A stretch of DNA of 64,000 bases, taken from Phytopythium helicoides. Taxonomy: Eukaryota > Oomycota > Peronosporomycetes > Pythiales > Pythiaceae. The notes below the pieces were generated by a model. The model was not told the DNA's origin. It saw nothing but the letters and a program-made list of their open reading frames with translations, and searched no databases. Positions within the stretch are counted from its first letter, which is position 1, and the number at the start of each line of letters is the position of its first letter. The stretch spans positions 1 through 64,000 of the forward strand of contig JANFNE010000007.1 of assembly GCA_024867545.1 (NCBI GenBank), in the 5' to 3' direction. The position numbers and the translations under genes were made by a program. Shown in pieces: positions 1-11,004 of the stretch.

Positions 1-122
1 CGACCGACGAAGGAGCAAGCAGCTTCCGCGAGCGGCACCAGCGCGGGGCGGACCGACCGCGCTCGTCTCATTCGCGCTCTCGCTGCCTCGAGCTCAAGAT
101 CCAAGTGGCGCTCGCCAGGACA

Positions 123-1157
123 ATGATCTCCACGACGACCCAACCGCAGCGCGTCGCGCGCCTGCGCGAGCTCCTCGGTGAGTCGTTGCAGGTCGCGAGC
201 TCAGGCGTGCGATGGAGGCGGCTGACGTAGTTGTTGCGCTGGTCAGCGGGGAGACGGGATTGTGATGCTGCCTTCGTGCTACGACTGGACTCTCGGCCAA
301 GCTGGTCGAGCGCGCTGGCTACGACGCGACCTTCATGACGGGCTTTGGCGTCGCGGCATCCCACGGCCTGCCTGACACGCAGCTACTCTCATACGGAGAG
401 ATGGAGCGCTCAGGCGCGGCACCGTTTGCTCGTCGCTCAAGGCTATCCCGTGCATCGGTGACGGCGACACTGGGCTACGGCAACGCGCTCAATGTGAAGC
501 GCACGGTCGCGGGATATGCGCTAGGCAGGCATGGCGGGCATCATGATCGAAGACCAGGTCTCGCCCAAGCGCTGCGGCCACACCAAGGGCAAGGAAGTTG
601 TGTCCCGCGAGGACGCCTTCAACCGTGTCAAGGCGGCCGTGGACGCGCGTCGAGAAGGAAACTTTGACATCCTCATCATGGCGCGGACGGATGCGCGCGC
701 CACGCACTCCCTGGACGAAGCCATCGAGCGGTGCCAGGAGTTTGCTCGACTTGGTGCCGACATCACATTCCTCGAGGCCCCGCGGTCCGTGGACGAGATG
801 CGCGAGTACTGCCGGCGCGTCCCGGGTCCAAAGGCAGCCAACATGGTGGAAATGGGTCTCACACCTGTCTTGCCGGCTGCGCAACTCGAGGAGATCGGCT
901 ACAAGATCGCAATCTACCCCGTGACGCTGCTAAACGCAAGTATTAAGGTCATGGAGCAGGTGCTGGAGGCGCTGCGTGACCAGCACTCGGCAGCAGCCAG
1001 CAGCAGCGAGGCTGATCTGGGCGACCAAAAGGGAGTCAACAAGCCAAACACGGTGCTGAACGGGCTGCTGAACGACTTTGCGCACGTGAAGGATGTGGTA
1101 GGCTTCAACGACTACTACAAGGAGGAAGAGCGCTACAACATTGCTCGATTCGAGTAG
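123..1157 (+). CDS. PEP mutase / isocitrate lyase superfamily enzyme, frame-broken 5' half
   Basis: Superfamily enzymes cleave or form C-C or C-P bonds next to a carboxylate; close relatives are oxaloacetate hydrolase, 2-methylisocitrate lyase and PEP mutase. Seen: GDGDTG metal-site segment, MIEDQ, the superfamily signature SPKRCGH near 568, and ARTDA near 690, then a clean frame to the stop at 1155-1157. The 5' half can only be read by changing frame: MTGFGVAASHGLPDTQ (335 on) is preceded by VMLPSCYD in another frame (extra base near 290), and further shifts lie near 415-425, 475 and 515. A probable intron (gtgagt at 178 to cag at 246) follows a short first exon opening at ATG 123, although its phase also needs one indel. 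The protein would be about 310 residues, usual for the family. Substrate cannot be told from sequence. Shifts are probably assembly errors; a decayed gene is the alternative. Confidence 0.75.
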
Positions 1158-1450
1158 GTTGTAGCTGCAGCGTGCATGTTGCGCGGCGCAACGATGACAT
1201 CGCTGCGAAGTGTAGTGTGAGCAATTCATGACGATGCTTTTCGTTTGTGTCCTTGTTGGTATGTCGACTTGTGGATGAGTTCGGGTGGAATCTTCGCGAA
1301 GGTGTGAGGGTGAAGAGCAATCACTTCAACATGGCGTCGGTTCTATTGCTGCGACGCCAAGACCACGCATCACGAGACGATGCAGGCTGCCCGCATCACC
1401 ATGACGATGCCGCGTCCTCCGACTTTGCTTGCTCACCGCCGCCAATGCTT

Positions 1451-1490
1451 CACGATCACAGCCGATCACAGCCGATCACAGCCCATCACA
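1451..1490. repeat. Four 10-bp tandem units
   Basis: Units cacgatcaca, gccgatcaca, gccgatcaca, gcccatcaca follow each other without a gap in the spacer between two convergent genes. Only the first three or four bases of the unit vary. Probably a small slippage repeat; no function is evident. Confidence 0.8.
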
Positions 1491-1679
1491 GCGGCGACCA
1501 AGATCAAATGTCAAACACCGAACATCATGTTGTTGAAAAATACAGCTTCATTAGGATCCTTCATCAAACGCAAATGAAATACCCGATGCAGTTTCCTCTG
1601 CCTGCCATCGCTCAGGCGTTACCAGCAACGCTGGTGGCAAAAGTCCGCCGCTCTCGGCCGACTCCTAGACTGTCATCGC

Positions 1680-3299
1680 CTAGAACTGCGACTCCGTCAC
1701 ACCGTGGCCCATCGTGTTTGTCGACGAGAGGCCGCTCGTGATGGTGTTCTGCATGGCGTCGACGAGCTCCGTGCCCGACCAGCCCTGGTGCTTGAGCGTC
1801 TCCACGCCCTCGTTACGCTCAGCACGCTGCACACCCTCCACGTAGGCAAGCATGCCACGGTCAGCGTAGTCACGAGCGAAGCGCGTGATGCCGAGCGAGT
1901 CGCTGTGGAAGCCCGCCAGCGTGATGAACTGCCAGCAGAAGCCCAGGCGACCGAGGTCAGCGATGAACGTGCGGATCTCCGAGTCCGACATGCCAGCGGC
2001 ATCCCAGTTGAACGAAGGCGACAGGTTGTACGCCAGCATCTGGTGGGGCACCTTCGCCTTCACGCCCTCCGCGAACGTGCGGGCGAGCGGCACACCCGGC
2101 AGGGCCGTCTCCATCCAGATCAGGTCGGCGTACTCGCCGTACGCACGGCCACGAGCAATGCAGTACTCGACGCCACCACGCACGCGGTAGTAGCCCTCGA
2201 CCGTGCGGGCCAGCTCCCAGTCGAACGTCACCTCAACACCAAGCTTGGCAGCAAGGTCCTTGAGCTCCGGAAGGCTCAGCGACAGGCACTGGCTGTTCCA
2301 GGTGGCGAGGGCACGGTCCTTGTCAGCACGGCGCGAGTTCTTGATAGCCTGGCGGACGGCCTCCGGGTAGGTCATGGCGTTGGCACGCTTGTCCCACGTC
2401 ATGTCGTTGCCGTTGCGCGAGGCCTCCTGGAAGGTCTCCACGTTCAGGTTGGTGGCACCGATGATGAACGGGTGGTCGCGGCCGTCGACGTTGTTGTCGA
2501 GGAGCGTGGCAGCCTCGGCGTCCGTGCGGGCGACGATCACGAGCGGGCTCTTCATGATGTCGGCCTGGAGACGAGCAGCGATCAGGCGCTGGATGTGCTC
2601 CTGCACCGACACAAGCACCTTGCCGCCCATGTGGCCGCACTTCTTGGTGCCGGGCTTCTGGTCCTCGAGGTGGATGCCAGCGGCGCCGCGCTCAATGAAC
2701 ATCTTGGTCAGCTTCATGACGGCGGTCAGACCACCGTGGCCAGTGTCGGCGTCGGCAATGATGGGGCGCAGGTAGTCGACGGGAGCCGTGCGGGCGCGCT
2801 CCTCGGCGGTCATGCGGCGGCGGGCCTCGTACTGCTTGCGGTCGTGGAAGAGCTGGGCGCGGAAGAGCTGGTCGACCTTGTTGGGCACCGTGTCCATGGG
2901 GTAGTCGGCGACGTCCGGGCCGGGCTCGTTCGAGGTCGAGGCCGTGGACGACGACTGCCAGCCGCTGACGTAGACGGTCGAGAGGTGCTTGGCCATCTGG
3001 ATGACCTGGATCGTGTCGAGCGCGCCGAACGTGTGGCTGGTCTCGCCGCGCGCCTGCAGCTCGCGCAGCATCTTGTACAGCTTGGCCGACACCTGCGCGC
3101 TGGCGATGGACGCGGGCACCGTGCCCTGGAGCTTGACCACGTCCTCGGCGCCGTACGGGCGCGTCACGTGCTTGAAGCGCTCGTCGTGCAGGAACGCGTC
3201 CATGTCCTTGACGCGGCGCGCAAACTCGCTGTCCTCGGCGCGGGCGTCGTGCTGGCTCAGGTGGCCGCCAAGCTGCGAGATGCGACGGGTGGCGCTCAT
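1680..3299 (-). CDS. Isocitrate lyase (glyoxylate cycle)
   Basis: Splits isocitrate into glyoxylate and succinate, letting cells build sugar from acetyl-CoA derived from lipid. The 539-residue ORF is unbroken and has the length of fungal/plant enzymes (bacterial ones are about 430). Seen: ADTGHGG metal-binding segment, [18 protein letters not shown] with the catalytic Cys near residue 220, VARTDAEAA, and NLSPSFNW close to the C-terminus. It ends in ESQF, not a canonical PTS1 (SKL-like) signal, so peroxisomal import, if any, would need another signal. The neighbour at 123-1157 belongs to the same superfamily and faces it tail to tail. A GCCAATC box lies about 165 bp upstream of the ATG. Confidence 0.97.
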   Translation of the reverse strand: MSATRRISQLGGHLSQHDARAEDSEFARRVKDMDAFLHDERFKHVTRPYGAEDVVKLQGTVPASIASAQVSAKLYKMLRELQARGETSHTFGALDTIQVIQMAKHLSTVYVSGWQSSSTASTSNEPGPDVADYPMDTVPNKVDQLFRAQLFHDRKQYEARRRMTAEERARTAPVDYLRPIIADADTGHGGLTAVMKLTKMFIERGAAGIHLEDQKPGTKKCGHMGGKVLVSVQEHIQRLIAARLQADIMKSPLVIVARTDAEAATLLDNNVDGRDHPFIIGATNLNVETFQEASRNGNDMTWDKRANAMTYPEAVRQAIKNSRRADKDRALATWNSQCLSLSLPELKDLAAKLGVEVTFDWELARTVEGYYRVRGGVEYCIARGRAYGEYADLIWMETALPGVPLARTFAEGVKAKVPHQMLAYNLSPSFNWDAAGMSDSEIRTFIADLGRLGFCWQFITLAGFHSDSLGITRFARDYADRGMLAYVEGVQRAERNEGVETLKHQGWSGTELVDAMQNTITSGLSSTNTMGHGVTESQF

Positions 3300-3463
3300 G
3301 TCTGTCGTGAGGCGGGAGGGGCGGGCTGGCTGCTGGGCTGGGCGCTTGAGCGGCAGGCGGCGAATTGGAAACTACCTGGTCGAGCGACCAGGTCGCATGC
3401 GTCCCCCCGAGACTCTTGCCTGCCGCCAAGGAAAGATCAGCCGGGTCGAAGCTACGCCGACAT

Positions 3464-3470
3464 GATTGGC
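3464..3470 (-). promoter_or_regulatory. CCAAT box upstream of isocitrate lyase
   Basis: GCCAATC read on the minus strand, about 165 bp upstream of the start codon. The same heptamer recurs in other promoters of this window, which supports a real NF-Y-type site. Confidence 0.5.
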
Positions 3471-4792
3471 TAAAAAAGGACCGAGTTGAGCGCGCGTCGC
3501 TTACGCACCAACGTCACCGGCGCAGTTTGGCGGGTATAGAAATGTGGTACCCATAGTGAAGCACCGGTTTGCCGCGAGATCGCTTGTCTTGGGAATTGTA
3601 TGTTGGCCTCCGGTCGTACCGTCATGTTGGTACCGCGCGTTGCCGTCGGGGAACGTCGACATCTTGAGCGGCGCTCGACGAGAGCGTTGACGCTTCAGGA
3701 TTTCTCATTGAAGCTGCTCAGCAGGCGAGGGCGAGCGAGTGCTTTGCCAAGCAAGTGTTTGAGCAATACACAGTACAATACGGCGGCGGCTTTCTTGTGG
3801 CGGCTGACGCGCCGGCGGTGGCGAGTGAGCGGACGAAATGCAACCTTACGGTACGCGTCCTCCGCCCGCGGCGACGACGTCAAACGCAACCATCGAGCGT
3901 CGCGTATTCAAGTGAAACGCGACTGGAGAGCCAATCGCAAAGGCGCTCGACGGACGGCTGGACCATCTCGCTGGGCGAGAGAGAACGAAAAGCGAGCGAA
4001 CGGATGTCCATGACGCGCGCGGCTGTTCCAAGCAGATTTGCGTGCGCAGCCCCCAAGCAATGCGGCCGACACGCAAGGAGCAATGGCAACCCGTGTACAG
4101 TACAGTCATACACGGGTGCTTGCAACACGGCAGCGAGTCCGTCCGTCCCCATGTAAATGGTGCACGAATGCACCATTTGCATCCATTCATTGAATCCCAG
4201 CGCAATTCATGGAATTGCTGCGCAAAAGGTGACTCCTAGTATGGTGTACCGTACTTCATTCGAATACTCGCGCGCCTGAAAATGTAAATACTTTAAAATA
4301 AGCATCCCAACATAGAGGTAGAGGTATAATAGATCACAGGTAGGTCATTCTCACAGTAACCGCCGATTGAGTGACCATGCGCGGCACGTTTCCGTGCGGC
4401 AAATGAACCCGTTCCGTTGCCGGCATACAAAGCGCAAGAGAACCGGCATGCCGCGGGCTGCTGATTTATTTCTGACAGGGGGGACAGGCTGGCTGGCTGC
4501 CTCCACGCGCCGGTCGACGAGGACGACGCGCCGACGAGCGAGCCCCCGGCGGCCACGAGAGGCGGGTGAGCGAGTCGCGGGGTGAGACGGACGACGCGCG
4601 CAGATACAGGCGGTCATCGCGTCGCGGTCCGACTCCTGCCCGGGCTATAGAACGCGAGAGCGCGGGTCGTGCGCTTGTGGCGTGCCGCCAGCCACTTCCG
4701 GTCGGAACTCTCGGCGCGGCACACGCCGGTCGCGAGCGTTGCACCGCACCGCGTAGCGCGACTCCTGCTGCTGCGACCGACTAGTCGAAAGC
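3471..4792. other. Intergenic, no gene supported
   Basis: Divergent spacer between isocitrate lyase and the VPS9 gene. Several overlapping ORFs of 60-140 codons exist here but none shows a domain, a conserved-looking composition or a continuous alternative across frames. The interesting content is a cluster of small perfect inverted repeats at 4089-4218. The roughly 570 bp before 4793 are GC-rich and probably hold the promoter and leader of the VPS9 gene. Confidence 0.55.
4089..4218. repeat. Cluster of four short perfect inverted repeats
   Basis: Acccgtgta/tacacgggt with an 11-base loop (4089-4117); aaatggtgca/tgcaccattt with a 4-base loop (4155-4178); attca/tgaat around one base (4185-4195); gcaattc/gaattgc around ATG (4202-4218). 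All arms are perfect. Their density within 130 bp is unusual for the window. They could be stacked operator-like sites, a degenerate small transposon end, or structured transcript; no choice can be made from sequence alone. Confidence 0.7.
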
Positions 4793-7291
4793 ATGGCGAG
4801 CGCGATCATGGCGGCGCCGACGCGGCGCGCGAGCATCGAGGTCTTCCGCCTGCCGCTGCGAGAAACCGTGAACGAGGGCGGCGAGGACACAGACACCAGT
4901 CGCGGAGGAGAGCCCGTGTCACTCGTCAAGGCCACGGACGGCACCGCGTTCCATAAGAACAACCCACACATCAGCGCAGAGCAGGATGGAACCAAGCAGG
5001 AGGCGACGGCCGAGGCCAAGCGCATGCGCGAGTTCGCACACCGATCGATGAGCAGCAACAGCACCGTGTGCAGCAGCGTCGACGGCGAAGGCGCGGGCAG
5101 CACCCCGACTGCAAGCAGCACAAAGCCTCCTTTAGTGCCGACGATGCCCGCTCCGCAGGTGGCGCACGATTCATCGCACGGAGCTGGCAACGGCGGCGAG
5201 CAGCGCGGGTCATCTCGCCAGGTTGTTCTCGTTTCGCGGCCGAGCCAGCGTGATATTGAGATGTGGACGGAGCGCGCGACCAGCACGATGGTGCGCTCTG
5301 CAGGTGGCACCTTGCGTCCAATTGCATCGAGCACACAGAGCACGCGGTGGATGCTAGAATACAAGCCGGTGGTGCGCCATTCGGGCTGGCTCATCAAACG
5401 CGGCCATAGCATTCGTAACTTCAAGCGACGACTGTTCTGCATCGTCGACAACGAGCTCATCTACCACGACTCGCATGATGCGTCGGAGGTGCGGGGGAGG
5501 GTGGACCTGACAAAGAAGACCACAGTTCAGTACCTTGCACACAGCGGCTTCAAGTTCACGCAGGGCTCCTACAGCATGGTTCTGTACGCAATTGACAAGC
5601 ATGACCGAGATATGTGGATTAAAAAGTTCCAGGAGCACGGCGCAGAGCTGCTTCCAACGGGGGCGAAGACTGCAAAGCTCATCAAGCGCCGCAGCGACAA
5701 CGCAGGCAAGGACCCCATTCTTTTCTCAGGATGGCTGCGGAAGCGCGGACAGGTTGTGCGGTCAACGAAGCGGCGATGGTTCGAGCTGACGGCAACAACG
5801 CTCACATACTACTCGCACCCAGAAGGAGGATCGCGAAAAGGCTCAATCGAGCTTTCGCATGCGAGAATCACCCCTTTGGATACTCTGAAAACCGGCGAGG
5901 CTCACAGCTTCATGGTTGTGACGGCAACACGCAATGTTCTACTTCACGCAGACAGCCAAGAGGAGCGTGCAGTGTGGATCGCATCGCTGAATTCGGTTGC
6001 CGAGGCCCTTGCGAGGAAAGAAGGCGCGATTCCAGGCTCCGGAGAATCGATATCCACTCCTGGAAGTACCAGCAGCTCTTCGAAGATGGCCGAGATGGGC
6101 AAGGTTTGCACTTGCGGAGCAGCTTCCAGTGAAGATAGTGGGGCCGAGATGGACGGATACTGCCGGCGCTGCATGTCTTCCTTCGTGTCAAACACGGAAG
6201 ATGCCATGCTGGACGTTGCACGCGAGGTGCAGCTGATCCTTGCTTCGCCGTATTCGCCTGAAGGAAGCACGAGCGGGGCGTTTTTGCGTGAGCACGCAAG
6301 CAAAGACGTTGCGAATGCGACCATCAAGAAGTTCATGTCGGGTTTGTCAGATTATATGATCCATACGCGCTTAAAGGAGCTCAAGGTTCTCGCAGGATAT
6401 GCGAACGCTGATAGCTCCGAGAGTGACACCGACGAAGAGTGCAGCAATGCAGGCTCGTCGAGAGATCTTCTCGCGAGTGGGGATGCGAGCAGTGACGTGG
6501 ACGAAAACATCATGTCGATTATTTATGAGCAGATCGAAGAGCGCGTATTTCACCCAATGTACCGCACGGTTGTGGAGAACATTCGCCTACGAACGCGCGT
6601 CGAGTCCAAGCTGATCAAGGGCAAGATCGAAGTGCTGCGAACAAAGTCCCAGACGTTCTTTGGCATTAGTCCAAGCAGTGTGTCGCCGAGCGGGTGGCTA
6701 GGTGCCTGCGCCAAGCTATGGGAGATCGACAAGGTGAGTCTTCCGTACTTGAAGCGCGCTCAGCTACTTGCTTGCTGCAAGGAGATCTACAATATTTACC
6801 ACCTGGAGCACCCGATGAACCCTCCCATGAACGCGGACGAGTTCATCCCGGCGTTCATCTACGTGTTGATCCACTCGCGCATACGCGACCCAGTGGCGCT
6901 GAAGGAGCTGATCACATTTTTTGACGCGGGCAGCACGCATGGCGAGATTGCGTACTTTGTGACGTGCCTCGAGATCGCACTCGAGTACATTCGGTCGCTC
7001 GTGATTGCGTGCACCGTTGTGCTGGACTCATCCAAGAAGCTCGGCATCGAGTTTGCGCGTGATACTGCGGCAGACGTGGTCGTGGTCAACCGCTTGGTGG
7101 AAGGCGAGCAAGCCCAGCAGAGCGGCGCGATTCGCGTTGGCGACGTGCTCATGGCCATCAACGGCCTGCCAGTGTACGAGATGGAGCTCCCCGAAGTCGT
7201 CAAGGTGTGGAAGGGCGTCGAGGGCGACGCCGAGCTCTGTTTCTTGCCGATGCAGGAGTTCCTCGCCAAGTACGGCACCAGTCGCGAGTAG
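4793..7291 (+). CDS. PH-PH-VPS9-PDZ protein, probable Rab5-family exchange factor
   Basis: Unbroken 832-residue ORF. Residues 1-190 are low-complexity. PH domain 1 at about 196-285 (SGWLIKRGHSIRNFKRRLF) and PH domain 2 at about 309-405 (SGWLRKRGQVVRSTKRRWF) should bind phosphoinositides. A CTCGAA...YCRRCM Cys cluster (about 438-465) may bind zinc. A VPS9 domain spans about 620-735, with its diagnostic core DEFIPAFIYVLI and GEIAYFVTCLEIALEYI. A PDZ domain closes the protein (about 740-822; GAIRVGDVLMAINGLPV). VPS9 domains load GTP on Rab5/Rab21-type GTPases at early endosomes, so the protein probably couples lipid recognition to Rab activation. The start is the first ATG in frame and is followed at once by a second in-frame ATG at residue 4. 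Confidence 0.9.
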   Translation: MASAIMAAPTRRASIEVFRLPLRETVNEGGEDTDTSRGGEPVSLVKATDGTAFHKNNPHISAEQDGTKQEATAEAKRMREFAHRSMSSNSTVCSSVDGEGAGSTPTASSTKPPLVPTMPAPQVAHDSSHGAGNGGEQRGSSRQVVLVSRPSQRDIEMWTERATSTMVRSAGGTLRPIASSTQSTRWMLEYKPVVRHSGWLIKRGHSIRNFKRRLFCIVDNELIYHDSHDASEVRGRVDLTKKTTVQYLAHSGFKFTQGSYSMVLYAIDKHDRDMWIKKFQEHGAELLPTGAKTAKLIKRRSDNAGKDPILFSGWLRKRGQVVRSTKRRWFELTATTLTYYSHPEGGSRKGSIELSHARITPLDTLKTGEAHSFMVVTATRNVLLHADSQEERAVWIASLNSVAEALARKEGAIPGSGESISTPGSTSSSSKMAEMGKVCTCGAASSEDSGAEMDGYCRRCMSSFVSNTEDAMLDVAREVQLILASPYSPEGSTSGAFLREHASKDVANATIKKFMSGLSDYMIHTRLKELKVLAGYANADSSESDTDEECSNAGSSRDLLASGDASSDVDENIMSIIYEQIEERVFHPMYRTVVENIRLRTRVESKLIKGKIEVLRTKSQTFFGISPSSVSPSGWLGACAKLWEIDKVSLPYLKRAQLLACCKEIYNIYHLEHPMNPPMNADEFIPAFIYVLIHSRIRDPVALKELITFFDAGSTHGEIAYFVTCLEIALEYIRSLVIACTVVLDSSKKLGIEFARDTAADVVVVNRLVEGEQAQQSGAIRVGDVLMAINGLPVYEMELPEVVKVWKGVEGDAELCFLPMQEFLAKYGTSRE

Positions 7292-8005
7292 CCAGCCTCA
7301 CGAAACCTTCCCTGTCGATACTGTAGCATCTTTCCGCCAAAGCAATATGAAAAACGTTCCTATCAATAGGAGCTGCAACGTGGCAGAGTCGATGGGAACT
7401 CCTTGAAGTTGCTCAGCTCTCACGCCTCTTCCGCCCCCGAACTGCAAGTGAGCCCTGCAAGTGGCGGATAGGATCGCCATGGACAAATTGCCAGCGCTTC
7501 CTGGTCCGCGACCACTTGGCTCGAGTATGTTGCCGGCAACTTCAACTCCGGGCAGTAGACAGGACTCGTGTAATCGAGTCAGTGCGCCGTTCAGATCGGT
7601 CGGATATCGGCAGCGCGTCGCCAGCTCCGCGCCATCTCGGCTCGCCATGGAAGCTCCGCGAGCGTGCATCTGTCCGCACGCGCACCTCGGTTGACGCCTG
7701 GCTGGGGCGCTCGGCGCTCCATCTGCGGCGTCGCGTCGGGCCGTGGATTCCGCGCTCGCGGCTGGCTCGCGACTCTGGTCACCCCCAAAAAAGGGTACGG
7801 AAAGCGAAAGCCGGAGCCGCGCCAGCTGTTGTGCCGCGGCGCTCCGTGTGGATGCCGCCCAGTTCACCCAAGCGCCCTGCGTCTACACGCACAGGCCGCT
7901 CGCGCCTCTCCCGTCGGATTGCTCGGCCTTTCCGCCCTGGCGGCTTGCGCGTGGCGGCCACATTCGCCTTCGGACAGCGGCGGGCACCAGACGACCGGCG
8001 ACGCC
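7292..8005. other. Intergenic, no gene supported
   Basis: About 700 bp between two plus-strand genes. The open frame of the downstream gene extends upstream to 7664, but that stretch is Arg/Cys/Pro-rich with no domain and looks like GC-driven read-through. I see no tRNA, repeat or other gene. Confidence 0.5.
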
Positions 8006-9603
8006 ATGGAGGACGCGGCCGGCAGCGACTTTGCGCGCGTCAAGAGCCTCTGGCAGACGCGAGTGACGCGCGCGGCCAGTCGCGAGGCGCCGCCCGCGAC
8101 CGCAGCGCCGGCAGCAGCGCCAGTCGTAGCGCCAGTCGCAGCACCAGTCGCAGCAGCCAGAGGCGCCGCGCTGTCGCCCAGGGCCAAGCCCGCGCGCTCC
8201 GACAAGCCGCAGCCGCAGCAAAAGCAGCACAAACAGCCAGAGGCGCCGCACACGCCCGCGCCGGACGAGTACTTTTACGCGCGAGAGAAGCGAGATGGAG
8301 ACGGCGGTGACGTGGTGGAGAGCGCGCAGCTCGTGCCGTCGCCGGTGTCCAGCTCGACGTCGACCATGTCGGTGTCGCCGTCCAAGTCAGTCACGCCTGT
8401 GACCGCGGCGCCAGTGAGCGTCGTCAACTCGGTGCTACGCAGGGTCTCGGACGCCACGATGCGCACGCGCAGCACCAGCGGCGCCAACAACAGCGGCGTT
8501 GTCGCCATTGGAAGCGATGGCGCCGCGTCGAACGAGTCGTCGCCAAAGGAAGGAGGCTCTCACCTGTCGCTCTCGAGCATCCCGGTGCCCGACATGAGCA
8601 GCTGGAAGGGCAAGATGATGAGTTACAGCTCCAGAGGAAGCAAACACTCACCACCGTCTTCTGCCAACTCCTCGACAACATCAGCACCGACGACGTCCAA
8701 GCTCTCGCTGTCATCTATCTCAACCACGTGGAAGAGTATGAGCGCGCACACCATGAAGGCAGCCCTGAGCGAAATGAACGTGCCAGTCGACGGAGTCGAA
8801 CTCGCCAAGAACAATATCCACAGCGTATGCAGCAAGACGAAGCCATACGCCGGGAACAACGCGCTTACAATTGGTAGTCCGTACGGCGAGCTCATCGTCG
8901 TCGAGGTCCTTGCTGCACGAGAACTCGCGATCCGTGACGATGGCCCAGAAGGGAGCCGATGCGCGACCATTCGCTACTGTCGAGTTCAACTCCAGTCGTG
9001 CGCAAATCGCTCGCTCCTCGTCAATCATCATCAAACCGCACGTATGCTTTCAACGAGCGCTTTGTGTTTTGGGTGCCTTCGTCTCCTACGATCGATCAGC
9101 AGAACGTGAGCTTCACGTTCCATCAAATGGCAGATAGAACCACAAGCAACAACAAAACCAGCAGCTCGGATGACGATGATAGCCACCTCGGTGAAGTTCA
9201 CCTATCTCTCGCAATGCCAGTGAACGAAGTGTTCGATGACTGGTTTCCTCTTGTCCGCCCAATTGACGGAGCCAAGAAGGGCAGTGTGCATATCGGACTG
9301 CGGCGGCTCGTTCTGACATCTCCAACACTTCTCGAAGCAGCGAAAACGTTGGCATCCCGCAACCGCAGCCTCAACATTGCAGACAAGAATGCATTCGGTG
9401 CCACGTTGCCTGAGCTCTGGGAGGGTTTCACGGACGCTCAAGATGAGAGCACTGGATCTGAGAACACCTCGTCTGGCGCTGCTTCTTCGATGTCGCTCTC
9501 TCGCTTGGGGAAGCCGACAGAGCTTCTAGCGAGCAAGTTTAATGGACTCAGCCGACGATTCACCGGTGGGTCTGCCGCTGATGTTCGTCGTGACGTCTTT
9601 TGA
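8006..9603 (+). CDS. C2-domain protein with long disordered N-terminus (frame-broken)
   Basis: Starts at MEDAAGSDFARVKSLWQTRV, chosen because composition changes to typical coding sequence there. About 270 Ser/Ala/Pro-rich residues precede a C2-like beta-sandwich: GELIVVEVLAARELAIRD, then (after a +1 shift near 8960) DARPFATVEFN, then (after a shift near 9000) NRTYAFNERFVFWV and LGEVHLSLAMPVNEVFDDWF. This strand order is that of C2 domains, which bind membranes or phospholipids, often with calcium. The acidic calcium loops cannot be judged across the breaks. Two compensating shifts inside one domain suggest base-calling errors. The gene ends 82 bp from the convergent GMD gene. Confidence 0.7.
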
Positions 9604-9685
9604 TGGGAAGGAAAACATGATATTTTATCGGACTGTTGTCTCCGTGTCTACCATTTACGATTCGTTCTTCTACATGAGGTGCTCA

Positions 9686-11004
9686 TCAAGCCCCTGGTGC
9701 TCTAGTTGTAGACGTCACTTCCTCAAAGACTTTCGGGTGGCTGACCTTCTTGTGATGTATACCGTTGGGATGGGGTTTCCGATCTTGATACTGGACAGGA
9801 ATGTGTGGCTGCATTGCGCGAAGCTCTTCTAGATCCGCCGCGACCATTTCCGCTACAAGCTCTTTGAAGTGGACTGTCGGTCTCCATCCAAGCTCGCTTT
9901 CAACTTGAGCAGCGTCTCCGACAAGCTCGTCCACCTCCGTCGGGCGAAAGTACCGGGGATCCACGCGAACCAATGCGCGAGACGGGTTCGAGGCATCCAC
10001 GCCAACTTCGTCGATTGACCCGCGCTCGCCTGTCCAACTGATGACAATACCCACGAGGGAAAACGCAAGGTCGATAAACTCGCGGACACTATGCGCCTCT
10101 CCGGTCGCTACAACAAAATCGCGAGGCTCATGATGCTGCAGCATGCGCCACATGCACTCGACGTAATCACGCGCATGGCCCCAGTCCCGCTTGGCGTCCA
10201 AATTGCCAATGTACAGACAATCTGGATCGTTGCTCACTTGCCTGATTCATCAGGCACTAGTCCCGCTGCGATACGAGCCACGGCGCGTGTGATCTTGCGT
10301 GTGACGAAGGTCGGGCCGCGGCGCGGGCTCTCGTGATTGAATAGAATGCCATTGACACAGTACATTCCGTACGCCTCCCGGTAGTTGACCACCGACCAGT
10401 ATGCAAACTGCTTGGCGATCCCGTAGGGCGATCGCGGGTAGAACGGGGTCTTCTCGTTTTGGGGCTTGTTCGTCCCGACTCGACCAAAAAGCTCGCTCGT
10501 TGACGCCTGATAGAACCTCGTCGACTCTGCGAGGCCGCAAATGCGGATCGCGTCAAGCAGTCGCAGCGCTCCAAGCGCGTCCACATCGGCTGTGTACTCG
10601 GGCATCTCGAACGAGACCTTGACGTGTGACATGGCCCCGAGGTTGTAGACTTCATCCGGCCGCACGCGCGCGATGATGGCGCACAGACTCGATCCGTCGG
10701 AGAGGTCGCCGTAGTGCAGGAACAGCCGCACGTCCGACAGGTGCGGGTCGCGGTACAGGTGCTCGATGCGGCCCGTGTTGAACGCGGACGACCGCCGGAT
10801 GAGTCCATGCACGATGTAGCCCTTGGACAGCAGCAGCTCGCTCAGGTAGGACCCGTCCTGGCCCGTGATGCCCGTGATGAGCGCCACTCGCGGCCTCCCC
10901 AGCGGGTCCTCGCGAGGGCCACGAGCCTCCGGTGCTGGAGCCATAAGCGACGAGCGTCGCTGGTCCTGGAAGTCGCCGCGGCAGTCAGCGCTCTCGTTCG
11001 CCAT
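9686..11004 (-). CDS. GDP-mannose 4,6-dehydratase
   Basis: Converts GDP-mannose to GDP-4-keto-6-deoxymannose, the first step to GDP-fucose, with NADP(H). Seen: nucleotide-binding [36 protein letters not shown], active-site [10 protein letters not shown] (Tyr-x3-Lys), [46 protein letters not shown]. The N-terminal 250 residues and the C-terminal 180 lie in different frames; the junction near 10240 carries a GCCTGAT-GA-ATCAGGC palindrome and a stop where the conserved protein continues directly. MANESADC at 11004 is the preferred start; MAPAPEARG at 10944 is possible. The gene is divergent from the kinase, 170 bp between start codons. Confidence 0.92.

Noticed and set aside
1704..3473. 589-codon ORF antisense to isocitrate lyase
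   Set aside because: It is the GC-rich complement of a certain gene, with runs of Val/Leu/Arg/His and no domain; strong codon bias creates open antisense frames.
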